Of a DNA stretch of 38,950 nucleotides, positions 26,563 to 34,674 are shown in pieces. This stretch comes from a bacterium (GTDB lineage: Bacteria > Verrucomicrobiota > Verrucomicrobiia > Verrucomicrobiales > Akkermansiaceae). The DNA lies in contig JAAEZT010000030.1 of assembly GCA_018222765.1 (NCBI GenBank), positions 1 to 38,950 on the forward strand, written 5' to 3'. The notes under the pieces were generated by a model that worked only from the letters and a program-made list of their open reading frames with translations, made no database searches and was not told where the DNA came from. Position 1 is the stretch's first letter. Each line of letters begins with the position of its first letter. A program made the translations under genes and the position numbers.

Positions 26563-27504
26563 TTACTGAGAGCTCTGCGTCCGCAAGAACATTCTTGGTT
26601 CGGTGAAGGTCATCTGAACGACCGCGTCACCATTGCTGTCAGTGGTTAGGATGTGCTCGTCGAGCCCTCCAATCGTACCTGGATCGCCTGGATCACCTTG
26701 GGTCAGATGCAAGACAGTTGTTCCCGGATTGAACTCCAAGGATACCGAGGAGCGGAGTTCATAGGCGGTGTTGCTCTTTCCTTCGAGCGTCAGTTCGTAG
26801 ACGTTACCACTGATTCGTCGAAACGAAGTGATCTCCAGGAAGCTTCCAGGAACGGGAGCGTCATCGAGAACGAACGAGAAGTCCCTCTCGGGCTCCGTTT
26901 GGAACGGGTTTGCAGCCGCAAAGTCCAGACGTGCGGCGCCATAAGCCCCCGTAATAGAGTCGAAGCGCCAAAAGAACTCGCCGTCATTGCTGCTCCCAGA
27001 ATCGGCCAACACCGAAAACCAGACCTGCGTTCCTCCAGGCAGATTCGTCGGGGGTACGTTTGCCTCGAACACATAAATGTCTTCCTCCTCGGGATCTCCA
27101 CCGAAGTTTTCTCCTGTGTCGACAATCTCTGTAAAGGTGACCCTAGTGGAGCTTAGGATATTTCCCTGGTCCGGCAGCTCACCAGAATCCGCGTAAAAGA
27201 TGATGTCGAATGATATGGGAGTAGTGGGTACATCGTTGTCGTCGAAATACCCCCACCATTTTACGCTGCGGACGGTTACTGGAGAAGCCAGAGTCAAGTT
27301 GTCGGCCGCTTGCGCGCCCCTGTTAGAAAGACCGTTAACATCTGATATGGTGCCGGCGTCTGAAGAACTGGGATTAGCGACCCGCTGTGAGAAAACGGGT
27401 GCAGCCAGGGAAACTCCAGGCAATGCGATTGCTACAAAGAGCCCACTCAAGAAGGTGCGAATCAGGCTTACGTTGAGAAGAGAGGATGTGGGAAAGCGTT
27501 TCAT
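26563..27504 (-). CDS. Secreted protein of unknown function, beta-rich
   Basis: I do not recognise this 313-residue protein. It has an N-terminal signal peptide (about 1-34, ending SLAAP), then a beta-rich body with acidic and Gly/Ser-rich loops (NLTLASPVTVRSVKWWGYFD, then FWRFDSITGAYGAARLDFA). The body resembles surface proteins with a repeated choice-of-anchor type fold. The tail, TFTEPRMFLRTQSSQ, resembles the short C-terminal ending common in secreted verrucomicrobial proteins, but it is not a PEP-CTERM signal. It lies 88 bases upstream of the sulfatase at 25083 on the same strand, so both may share a transcript. A role in surface attachment or glycan binding is possible but not shown by the sequence. 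Confidence 0.7.
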   Translation of the reverse strand: MKRFPTSSLLNVSLIRTFLSGLFVAIALPGVSLAAPVFSQRVANPSSSDAGTISDVNGLSNRGAQAADNLTLASPVTVRSVKWWGYFDDNDVPTTPISFDIIFYADSGELPDQGNILSSTRVTFTEIVDTGENFGGDPEEEDIYVFEANVPPTNLPGGTQVWFSVLADSGSSNDGEFFWRFDSITGAYGAARLDFAAANPFQTEPERDFSFVLDDAPVPGSFLEITSFRRISGNVYELTLEGKSNTAYELRSSVSLEFNPGTTVLHLTQGDPGDPGTIGGLDEHILTTDSNGDAVVQMTFTEPRMFLRTQSSQ

Positions 27505-27603
27505 ATAGAATTGAAGAAGCCAATGTTACAGGTGGACTTCCAGTGGTGCTCCGACCTGCCGCATTTTTTTGGCAATTTCTTTAGAGCCCATCAGATTTGC
27601 GTC

Positions 27604-27726
27604 CATCTGTGCTCATCCGTGAAAATCTATGTTCCAAAATTTCCAACACAGATTCGCTTCGCTCGACACAGATGAACACGAATTAACACGAATGGGCTTC
27701 GCCCTTAATTTACATCTGCGGTTCAT
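27604..27726. repeat. Intergenic element with a 10-base period and an internal inverted arrangement
   Basis: CATCTGTG (27604-27611), CATCCGTG (27614-27621) and AATCTATG (27624-27631) repeat every 10 bases. The opposite orientation follows with CACAGATT (27647-27654), CACAGATG (27667-27674), CACGAATT (27677-27684) and CACGAATG (27687-27694), also on a 10-base grid. A GGGCTTCGCCC hairpin (27694-27704) and a further unit CATCTGCG (27713-27720) complete it. The last unit runs into the stop codon of the beta-helix gene at 27723. Similar CATCTGTG-type tracts occur between genes of many environmental bacteria, so this may be a mobile interspersed repeat. Its function is unknown. Confidence 0.7.
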
Positions 27727-30578
27727 TCCTGAGCCACCGGTGCCGCAATCACGACCATTCCCAGCAGCGGCGACGCGCCTTCCACCTCGATGCGGAGGTC
27801 GACGCCTTCACTTGATCCAAAGTTGGCGTCGCTGACTCGGAAGCGATGTTCTTTCCAGAAGGGTTTGTTTTTCAGTTCAAAGTCGACGGTGTCGCCGAGC
27901 TTTATGCCAGCCTGCCCTTGGTAGTAAGTCTTGATATTGCAGTGGTCTTCGATCCGGAAATAGAGCGTAATTTCGACTTCCTTGATCGCCCCGTTCTGAA
28001 ACCCGGGATCGGTCACCTTCAACTCGAAACTGTTGCCCTCCACCAAACGCGCGGACGGCAACCGACGCCCATCCTGCGAGTCCTTGGCCAAGCCCGAGTT
28101 CGGGACGATCAAGGCGTCCTCCATGCGCAGGTTGCTCATGTCCAACTCCAGTCCGTATCCCTTGGGGAACGGCTGGTTCGCATCGGCGAGGATATAGACT
28201 GTCTCGATGGGATTCCCGGGCTGGAATTCTGCGGCAGCGGAGCGCAAAAACCCTTTCGCGAAATGAAAGTCCTCAAAGGATACCTGTCCCTCGTTCTCGA
28301 ATCCGAGGTGATGCGAACCCGCTCCGCCCGACTGCACCGTAATCCTAGCGCCTTTTCCACAATGGATGCTGTTCGCTCCCCGGTTGCTCGGTCCGGTAAT
28401 CGACGTTTGTTGACCGAAGAAAAGTCCGCCCTGAATGTCCCAGGTTTTATCCGACGTCCCCATCGCAAGACAGCAATAGAATCGGGCTTCTCCAGCGAAA
28501 CTCGGATACGTCCTGATGCCGTAAGTCCCATCGCGCCCGCCGATGTGATTGATGTTGCAGGTGGACGAGATGATGTCGAAAGACTTTGCCCCATTTTTGA
28601 ACGCGTAACCTTGTTGAAGCTGCTCACCGCCAACCATCAGGGCTTGGCCGCTGGAATCGTCGACGGTCATGAAGGTGTGCGAAGCATGGTTGAAAATGCT
28701 CATCACGACATAGTTGTCGCAGCCGTTGAGATAGATGGGCTCGTAGGCCTCATTCACCCTGAATTTGAACTCCTCCAACGCTGACGTCTTTGGGCTACTG
28801 GGAAGCCACGCATTCCGCCAGAAATCAGGCTTGATGTGACAGTTCTGGATCCGCCCTCCGGAAGAGTGGTTCGCCCGGTAGGTGGCCCGAAGTCCACCGA
28901 TGAAGGAATACTCCACGAGGTGGTGATCACCATTGAGCTCCAGTCCCAGCCAGGGATTCGAAGCCGAGCAGTCGATGACGTAGTTCCCCTCTCCATTGGC
29001 TCGCACCATCCAGGGATACTTTTTGAAGTTCTTGTATTCCTGGTTCGGGTAATAGAAGCCGATCCCGCGCAATCCGCTACCGTCCCCGAGGGTGAGAAAC
29101 GGCGTTCCATTTTCATCCCCCTCGCCCGTCTCGATGAACAAAGCACTGCCCAATTGCTCTTTGGGCTTGTTGCCCAGGACATGACGCCCCCCGCTGTTGC
29201 CTCGAAGCTCCACTCCCTCACCCAGGTTCAACGCTTCGGTGATCCGATATTCACCATCGGGCACGAACACGATCCCACCATCGTTGGCGGAAGCCGCCTC
29301 GATCGCTTTCTTCAAAGCCGCTGTGTCATCGGCTTTTCGATCGCCAACCGCTCCGTAGTCCTGGACGTTGAACAGATCAGATTTCGCCGGCTTGCGGGTT
29401 CGGTCGTAGGTGTTATTGAAAGTCGGCAGCTTCTCGTCATAATGATGCTCGCGATACACCGTTCGGCGACCGAGAATCTCCGTCTTCCCCTTGACGGTGC
29501 AGTTCACGAGTTCGGCGACTCCATTTCGAATCGAGATCGAACGTTTCCCTCCTTCAATGCTGGTGGTGTGCATTTTGTAGTGGGTGCGGTCCTTACCCCA
29601 GATTCCGTATTCAGATCCCTGCAAGGTACTCCCCACGATTCGGAAGCCTTTCGCGTCGTCTACATGGAGTGCAGTGTCGCAATCCGTAACGGAGAAATAG
29701 GACAGCTCTCCGCTGGCATCATCCCCTGAAACGCCGCGCTCGAAGTGGAGTCCTTTCTGATACCCGGAGACGGTAGAAAAACCGGCATAGAATCCATCCA
29801 TTTCGTATATGTGTAGACCGGTTCCGTGCTGGCGCATGTAGGCGGCATGCACACCGCCTTCGGGAGGACTGCCCGGCAGCTGCGACCAAGTCCAGTAGTC
29901 AGGTGAAAAGTGGATGGTATCGTAGCGTGAAACGGCAAAGCTTCGATCGGCCGAAAGCCCGGTGTGAAGTGGGCTGCCGTAGATACCACGCAAGCAGCAG
30001 GTGCTCGCCTGAGAGAGATCGATGCCGCGCCCGGGATTGATGAGATTGATATTCTCGATCGTTACCACCGAGGCTTGCCCCCGGATCACCAAAGGGGACT
30101 CTGCTAACGAATTTGAACCCGTTGAGTACGAGACCTGCTGTTCGGGATGCCAGAAGGTCAGGTCTCTCACCCCACAACCACTGCCTTTGATCAGCACACT
30201 CTGTTCGTGCTCCTGGTTGTGAATCATCAGGATCGTCCCCTGAGCTGGGCGGTCCGGACTGATTTGACTCCAGCGACCGCGAAGAAAAACGTTCGAGGCA
30301 ATCGTCAGCATACCCTCCAATCGGTATCGGCCCTCCGGCAGGAAAACCGTACCGCCCCCGGCCGCGCTGGCGTCGTCGATAGCCTTTTGAATGGCGGGTG
30401 TGCAGTCGGCAGTGGCAGGATCGTCCGGCAGGTCGTATGCCGCGTCAGTCAACGAGCAGAACGCGACGATCACGTCATCTGTCGGAAATTTGGGATCATC
30501 AGCAATCACCCGCCACCTCTCGTCGCTCATGGCCGGAGTGGTGAGAAGACAGCCACATAGAGCAAAGAGCATTTTCAT
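27723..30578 (-). CDS. Secreted tandem beta-helix protein, pectate-lyase-3/GH55-like
   Basis: This 951-residue protein has a signal peptide (MLFALCGCLLTTPAMSDE). It holds two copies of a right-handed beta-helix start unit. The first, at about 66-100, has AIDDASAAGGGTVFLPEGRY; the second, at about 425-460, has AIEAASANDGGIVFVPDGEY, preceded by FNVQDYGAVGDRKADDTAA. Each is followed by a helix body with repeated short strands. Paired beta-helices are typical of GH55 exo-beta-1,3-glucanases and of related pectate-lyase-3 proteins; which applies cannot be read. The C-terminal 150 residues form a beta-sandwich-like tail. The gene is the last of the sigma-led operon, 9 bases behind the glycoside hydrolase at 30588. 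Polysaccharide cleavage is the likely role. Confidence 0.8.
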   Translation of the reverse strand: MKMLFALCGCLLTTPAMSDERWRVIADDPKFPTDDVIVAFCSLTDAAYDLPDDPATADCTPAIQKAIDDASAAGGGTVFLPEGRYRLEGMLTIASNVFLRGRWSQISPDRPAQGTILMIHNQEHEQSVLIKGSGCGVRDLTFWHPEQQVSYSTGSNSLAESPLVIRGQASVVTIENINLINPGRGIDLSQASTCCLRGIYGSPLHTGLSADRSFAVSRYDTIHFSPDYWTWSQLPGSPPEGGVHAAYMRQHGTGLHIYEMDGFYAGFSTVSGYQKGLHFERGVSGDDASGELSYFSVTDCDTALHVDDAKGFRIVGSTLQGSEYGIWGKDRTHYKMHTTSIEGGKRSISIRNGVAELVNCTVKGKTEILGRRTVYREHHYDEKLPTFNNTYDRTRKPAKSDLFNVQDYGAVGDRKADDTAALKKAIEAASANDGGIVFVPDGEYRITEALNLGEGVELRGNSGGRHVLGNKPKEQLGSALFIETGEGDENGTPFLTLGDGSGLRGIGFYYPNQEYKNFKKYPWMVRANGEGNYVIDCSASNPWLGLELNGDHHLVEYSFIGGLRATYRANHSSGGRIQNCHIKPDFWRNAWLPSSPKTSALEEFKFRVNEAYEPIYLNGCDNYVVMSIFNHASHTFMTVDDSSGQALMVGGEQLQQGYAFKNGAKSFDIISSTCNINHIGGRDGTYGIRTYPSFAGEARFYCCLAMGTSDKTWDIQGGLFFGQQTSITGPSNRGANSIHCGKGARITVQSGGAGSHHLGFENEGQVSFEDFHFAKGFLRSAAAEFQPGNPIETVYILADANQPFPKGYGLELDMSNLRMEDALIVPNSGLAKDSQDGRRLPSARLVEGNSFELKVTDPGFQNGAIKEVEITLYFRIEDHCNIKTYYQGQAGIKLGDTVDFELKNKPFWKEHRFRVSDANFGSSEGVDLRIEVEGASPLLGMVVIAAPVAQE

Positions 30579-30587
30579 CGATCTGAG

Positions 30588-32162
30588 TTATTCAAAAGTT
30601 GCGATCAGTTGATCGAGCTTGGGGAGCACTTCCTGATCTTCCGGCGAGACGAGTTTCACCTCGATCTGAAACCCTTTTCCGGCCGGCAGATCGGCGAACG
30701 ATGCCTTCGCCGGCGTGCGAGCGACCTGTTTCGCGAAGCCGGGAACCAACGAGTAAGTCTCCCGGGAATCCTGCCACTCGGACCACTGATCGATCTGGCC
30801 ATCGCCATCCTGATCGACTCCCGCTCTCATCTTGGCCGTTCCGACCCAGGGACCGTCACTGACGAAGTCGGTCTCGGTCTGGGTAATCAGGTAGAACTTG
30901 CCGTCGGCGAACATGATATCGGGATCCGGATGCCCCGAGCCGATGTGTCCGTAAAAGCGGAACGGTTGGTTAATATTTTCTGAGGTGAAAAGCCCGACGC
31001 TCATCCCCGCCCGATCATGGGCACCGGCCGGATCGTAGTCGCCCACCAGGTAATACTGTCCCCCGATCGCGATGGCCGCCCAGTCGCCGAAGGCGTCTTG
31101 TTCGGGCTCGTGGATCTCATAGGTCACCACCTTTTCTTCACCCTTCCAATGGGGGTGCTCAAAGGTGCCCGTCTTCCCCGTCGGCTTGGTGCGATAGTCG
31201 ACGGCCGGCTCGAGAATCTGAAAGTCCGTAATACCAGTCTCGCTCACCATGTGACTGGCCAGGGGGGAATCCCAGGAGCGTTTGGAGGCATCGATGGGCT
31301 GCCAGTTCTCCGAGATCATGTGGAACTTGCCCTCGAGGTCGCGAATCACACCGACGTCAGACCCTCCCCAGGGCGCGTCGAAAGCGAGGCCTTTGTCTTC
31401 TCCCGGGATACCATCGCGTAGGTCGCTATCGATGATGAGATGCGGGTCACGGTCGTTGGGCCGGTCATAGTAGAAGTAGGTTTTCCCATCGGCGTATTCC
31501 GCCGTGGTCACCGTTGGCGCGGCCGCGGTCGGCCCGTAGTGGACCCAGTGGATCATGTCGCGGCTGTGCCAGGCGTGGTAACCACTTTTCCAGGCTCGTT
31601 TAAGTGGGGGCTTACTGTAATCGCCTTTCCATTCACTGGGTTGATACTGATTCGGGAAGGGTGTAGTCACTAGTTTATCGTCATATCCCTTGAGGGTGAC
31701 TTCTTCCTCCACGAATCCTTCGAGCGAGAAGCCAAGCGGCGCAGGCGGCTTCCGGTTCTTTTTCTTAGCGTCTGCGACTTTAGCTTGATAGGCATCCACG
31801 AGTTGCTCGCCTGACCGGTACTGAGCGATTATCCAATGATCATTGGGACCATGACTGATCAGCACCGGGGCGTTCTTCATGTTGGGCTGGTAGAGTTTAT
31901 GAGGCTGCCAGTTCATCCACTCCACGCTTTGCCTTAGCTCAACATCCTGCAGTCGGGTCGGGTCGGAAAATGTTTTCAACTGACTGGAGAAAGACACCTC
32001 TGGCTTCTCAGCAGCGGCATGACCGTCCGCGATCTTGATACCGTTGGTGTCGGCGATAAATGCCTGCCAATCCTCAGTCGTTGAGATTTGCCACTGAGGT
32101 TGACGATCATCGGCGAATAAACTGGAAGTGAGCAAACAAGCCCATAGCAATTTGAATTTCAT
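30588..32162 (-). CDS. Secreted beta-propeller glycoside hydrolase, GH43/GH117-like
   Basis: The start is set at ATG 32162, giving 524 residues with a signal peptide (MKFKLLWACLLTSSLFADD). The open frame extends 94 codons upstream into the SASA gene but without secretion features. Features of a five-bladed beta-propeller glycosidase are visible: AWHSRDMIHWVHYGP, FDAPWGGSDVGVIRD with acidic residues, FGDWAAIAIGGQYYLVGDYD, and GHPDPDIMFADGKFYLITQT. These repeats of strand-plus-Trp/Asp fit GH43-, GH32- or GH117-like enzymes that release arabinose, fructose or anhydro-galactose residues. Family and substrate cannot be fixed further by eye. It is the fourth gene of the sigma-led operon, 37 bases after the SASA esterase gene. 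Confidence 0.78.
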   Translation of the reverse strand: MKFKLLWACLLTSSLFADDRQPQWQISTTEDWQAFIADTNGIKIADGHAAAEKPEVSFSSQLKTFSDPTRLQDVELRQSVEWMNWQPHKLYQPNMKNAPVLISHGPNDHWIIAQYRSGEQLVDAYQAKVADAKKKNRKPPAPLGFSLEGFVEEEVTLKGYDDKLVTTPFPNQYQPSEWKGDYSKPPLKRAWKSGYHAWHSRDMIHWVHYGPTAAAPTVTTAEYADGKTYFYYDRPNDRDPHLIIDSDLRDGIPGEDKGLAFDAPWGGSDVGVIRDLEGKFHMISENWQPIDASKRSWDSPLASHMVSETGITDFQILEPAVDYRTKPTGKTGTFEHPHWKGEEKVVTYEIHEPEQDAFGDWAAIAIGGQYYLVGDYDPAGAHDRAGMSVGLFTSENINQPFRFYGHIGSGHPDPDIMFADGKFYLITQTETDFVSDGPWVGTAKMRAGVDQDGDGQIDQWSEWQDSRETYSLVPGFAKQVARTPAKASFADLPAGKGFQIEVKLVSPEDQEVLPKLDQLIATFE

Positions 32163-32199
32163 GTATTGATCTGATTGTAGCTTCCACTGCCGATCGAAG

Positions 32200-32952
32200 C
32201 TACGGTCTGCCGTCTTCAGCGGGCTTTTCTCCCTTGATAAGCGCATAGCCCTGGCGGGCAAAACGCTGCCCGAGAATGATGTAACCCTCCGGCCTGTTGT
32301 AGTGAACTGCGTTGCTGACCTTCCCATCCTTTTCTCGATCATTAAGATCATCCACGTCGACCCAGGCACCACTAGGATCTTCATCGACAATTTCCATCTG
32401 GATCTTTCGCATTGCCCCCCAACTTGGTTTCTTTTGACCAGCATCGCTCAGGCGGCCGATGACAATGTTCATGTCCGGGCGCTCCAGATCACGGCGCAGC
32501 TTTGAAATCAAAAGCTTTAAGGAATCTTTATAGGCAGGCTGTCCGCCGCCGTTGGCATCACGTTCTCCCTGCATCCAGCAAAACGTGACGGACTCAAACT
32601 TAGGATGTTTCTTCAGCATCCCTTTGTATTGATCGAGAATAGGTTGATAAAACTCAACCTTTCCGCCCTTGTGAATCCTCTTTATGTGTCCCTCATCAAG
32701 TCCATTCTTTTTGGCAATACCCTGCCATTCTTCGAGCCACCTGCATATGGGCTGACCACCTTTTGCCACTTTGATATAAACGACCTTTTCATCCTTAAAC
32801 TGTTTCTTCGCCTCCGTCATGAACCCGGTCTCCGGATCCATCCCCGCCATGTTCGATTGCCCGGATAGGATAAAGAGATGAACGGGTTTCTCTGCCACGG
32901 ATTCAGAAGCAAATATGGCTGTGAGAGCGAATAATAGTAAAAAGGGCTTCAT
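32200..32952 (-). CDS. Secreted SASA/DUF303 carbohydrate esterase, short form
   Basis: This 250-residue protein has a signal peptide (MKPFLLLFALTAIFASESVA). The nucleophile block is FILSGQSNMAG with Ser33, the second block is FCWMQGERDA, and the catalytic pair is placed near Asp202 and His217 in NAVHYN. It is the single-domain SGNH-like type (CE6-related), in contrast to the long form at 8420. Such enzymes remove acetyl groups from xylan or similar polymers. It is the third gene of the sigma-led operon, 37 bases from the anti-sigma-like gene and 37 bases from the next gene, so it belongs to the same transcript. Substrate is inferred from family only. Confidence 0.87.
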   Translation of the reverse strand: MKPFLLLFALTAIFASESVAEKPVHLFILSGQSNMAGMDPETGFMTEAKKQFKDEKVVYIKVAKGGQPICRWLEEWQGIAKKNGLDEGHIKRIHKGGKVEFYQPILDQYKGMLKKHPKFESVTFCWMQGERDANGGGQPAYKDSLKLLISKLRRDLERPDMNIVIGRLSDAGQKKPSWGAMRKIQMEIVDEDPSGAWVDVDDLNDREKDGKVSNAVHYNRPEGYIILGQRFARQGYALIKGEKPAEDGRP

Positions 32953-32989
32953 TTAGATAGTAACGGGTTATGGAGCGATAGGTTTAAGG

Positions 32990-33913
32990 TTAATTGGGTT
33001 TGGCTGGCGGCTTACAGGTGTCAACCAACTGCACTTGAACGGCATCGAGGTATAAGTCAGGCACGGACATCTCAGGATTGAGATGCCAGACTCCCAACGC
33101 AACCATGATACTACGGGTCCCTTCAGGGATTTCGAGCGAGGCGCTGACTTCATGCCAATTGCCTTGTTCGTCTTTCTCAGGAAGGTGCTTTCGCTCCACT
33201 CCCTGCAGGATCATGGCGTCAGAATTCCATCGGTCTGTCCAAGCCTGTCTGACGTCTTCAGGCGCTTGACCGAATGCCACTATTCTCACGTGGAATCCTG
33301 GGTTTTGCCCCGTAAAGGGAGCCATAAAAGAACCCTTTACCCTCAGACTTCTCACATACCCCGACTCCAAATCCGGATAGTCGTGTAAATCCACTATTCG
33401 GCTGAGAGATTCTGACCGATTGCCAGCTTTCGGAGTAAGGCGTCCCATTCGCTTACCTTCAAAAGCCGAAATACCGCCTTTGGGCGTCACCGAAACCAAA
33501 CGTCCACACCACTCATTTGCTTTTACCGGGAGATGTGTCGGCAGCTCTATATCTGAATCCTCAAAGCCCTCAGAGACAATCTCCTGGCTCGTCCTGGTAA
33601 TCTCCCCGCCGCGGGGCACGACATAGGCCCATACCACCGAAGCGCTAAACAGCCCGATCAGAAGCCCAGCTGCAGAACCCGGATTGATCCAGGCAAAATG
33701 GCTTTTAAGCGGACGGCTGATTTCTTTTTTTACCAGTGTTAATTGCTCCGCCTGTTCCCGAAGGTGACTATCGACACGGCTCGCAGCCAGAAAGGTCTGT
33801 CGTAGCTCCTCATCTGTCTTGAGCAGGGCTTCCAGCTGTTCGACATCGACCTCGTCGGCCATGCCTGTCAGGTAACGATCAATGAGGTCCTCGTGTTCCG
33901 TTGATTTATTCAT
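32990..33913 (-). CDS. Anti-sigma-like membrane protein with lectin-like C-terminal ectodomain
   Basis: This 307-residue protein has a cytoplasmic N-terminal segment (LIDRYLTGMADEVDVEQLEA), similar in layout to the FecR protein at 22855. One transmembrane helix lies at about 78-98 (PGSAAGLLIGLFSASVVWAY). An outside domain at about 110-300 resembles galactose-binding or CBM-like jelly rolls (GFEDSDIELP, then GNWHEVSASLEIPEGTR and DLYLDAVQVQLVD). No FecR domain is visible. The gene overlaps the sigma factor stop by 8 bases, so the two are made together. The layout suggests it binds the sigma factor inside and a ligand, possibly a sugar, outside. Ligand binding is inference; the topology is clear. 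Confidence 0.78.
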   Translation of the reverse strand: MNKSTEHEDLIDRYLTGMADEVDVEQLEALLKTDEELRQTFLAASRVDSHLREQAEQLTLVKKEISRPLKSHFAWINPGSAAGLLIGLFSASVVWAYVVPRGGEITRTSQEIVSEGFEDSDIELPTHLPVKANEWCGRLVSVTPKGGISAFEGKRMGRLTPKAGNRSESLSRIVDLHDYPDLESGYVRSLRVKGSFMAPFTGQNPGFHVRIVAFGQAPEDVRQAWTDRWNSDAMILQGVERKHLPEKDEQGNWHEVSASLEIPEGTRSIMVALGVWHLNPEMSVPDLYLDAVQVQLVDTCKPPAKPN

Positions 33914-34445
33914 GGTTTCCTCCCTGGGTTTGTAGTTCGCGGTAAACGCACTCTCGAAGCGACGCCCGCAGACGCCCGATGAGTTTGTAGAGACTGTTGG
34001 CCGTCCGGTTGGTGGCTTCGGCGAGCTCCTTTACGCCTCCGTCCCGCATGCTGGCGGCAAACACGAGCTGACGCTGTTCGTCGCCCATTTTCTTAAGACA
34101 GCAATTCAGGGCCTCTCTTTCCTTCTCAAGTTCATCCCCCGTGGTGGGCATGGCCTCATTGGCGAGCAGTTCCAACAATTCTTCGCTTAAGACGAGTCGA
34201 TCCCGGGCCGCTTTGCGCCGTGCTCTCAAGGCCTCGTAGCGAACAATGACCCGAGCCCACGTGAAAAAGCCCTCCTCCTGCTGCAACTGGTGCAGCTTCT
34301 TCCACATTACGACGCTTGCTTCCTGGAGCACGTCATCCACCGCAGGCCAGTTCGGAAGCAGCGAGCGTGCAAAGACCCGCAAATCCCGTTCGTGGCGCAC
34401 GAACAAGCGCATAAAATCTGACTGGTCTATCGGTCCGTATGACAT
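33906..34445 (-). CDS. ECF-like sigma factor, Rhodopirellula/Verrucomicrobium type, copy 2
   Basis: The start is placed at ATG 34445 (MSYGPIDQSDFMRLF), giving 179 residues. An upstream in-frame ATG at 34487 adds 14 residues without homology to the paralogue. Region 2 is seen in FARSLLPNWPAVDDVLQEAS and region 4 in FAASMRDGGVKELAEATNRT followed by ANSLYKLIGRLRASLRE. It shares the middle signature ARDRLVLSE and LLELLANEA with the sigma factor at 24381, so the two are paralogues. It leads a second operon (34445 to 27723) that contains an anti-sigma-like gene and three carbohydrate-active genes. The promoter would lie in the 229 bases before it; no box was convincing. Regulation of its own operon is inferred from the arrangement. 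Confidence 0.9.
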   Translation of the reverse strand: MSYGPIDQSDFMRLFVRHERDLRVFARSLLPNWPAVDDVLQEASVVMWKKLHQLQQEEGFFTWARVIVRYEALRARRKAARDRLVLSEELLELLANEAMPTTGDELEKEREALNCCLKKMGDEQRQLVFAASMRDGGVKELAEATNRTANSLYKLIGRLRASLRECVYRELQTQGGNHE

Positions 34446-34674
34446 ACGTGTTACCCATAGACTTCCGTATTCAACCCGACCTGCCAAAGTTTTTTCCCAA
34501 AACTCTGGCAGGGCACATCCTATTCAGCATTTTTCCCTTTTCGCTTCTCCAAGATACTCATCATAGAATCTCCCGAAATGATCAACAGAAACGGTTCGCC
34601 GATAACGATCGCAGACGTTTTCGATCAACTTCCCTGGGTCTGTCCAAGGAAGCCGAAATCAAGGCACCACGACC

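Noticed and set aside
32163-32444. 94-codon extension of the beta-propeller glycosidase gene
   Set aside because: It is an out-of-frame reading of the SASA esterase gene; the signal peptide at 32162 marks the true start.
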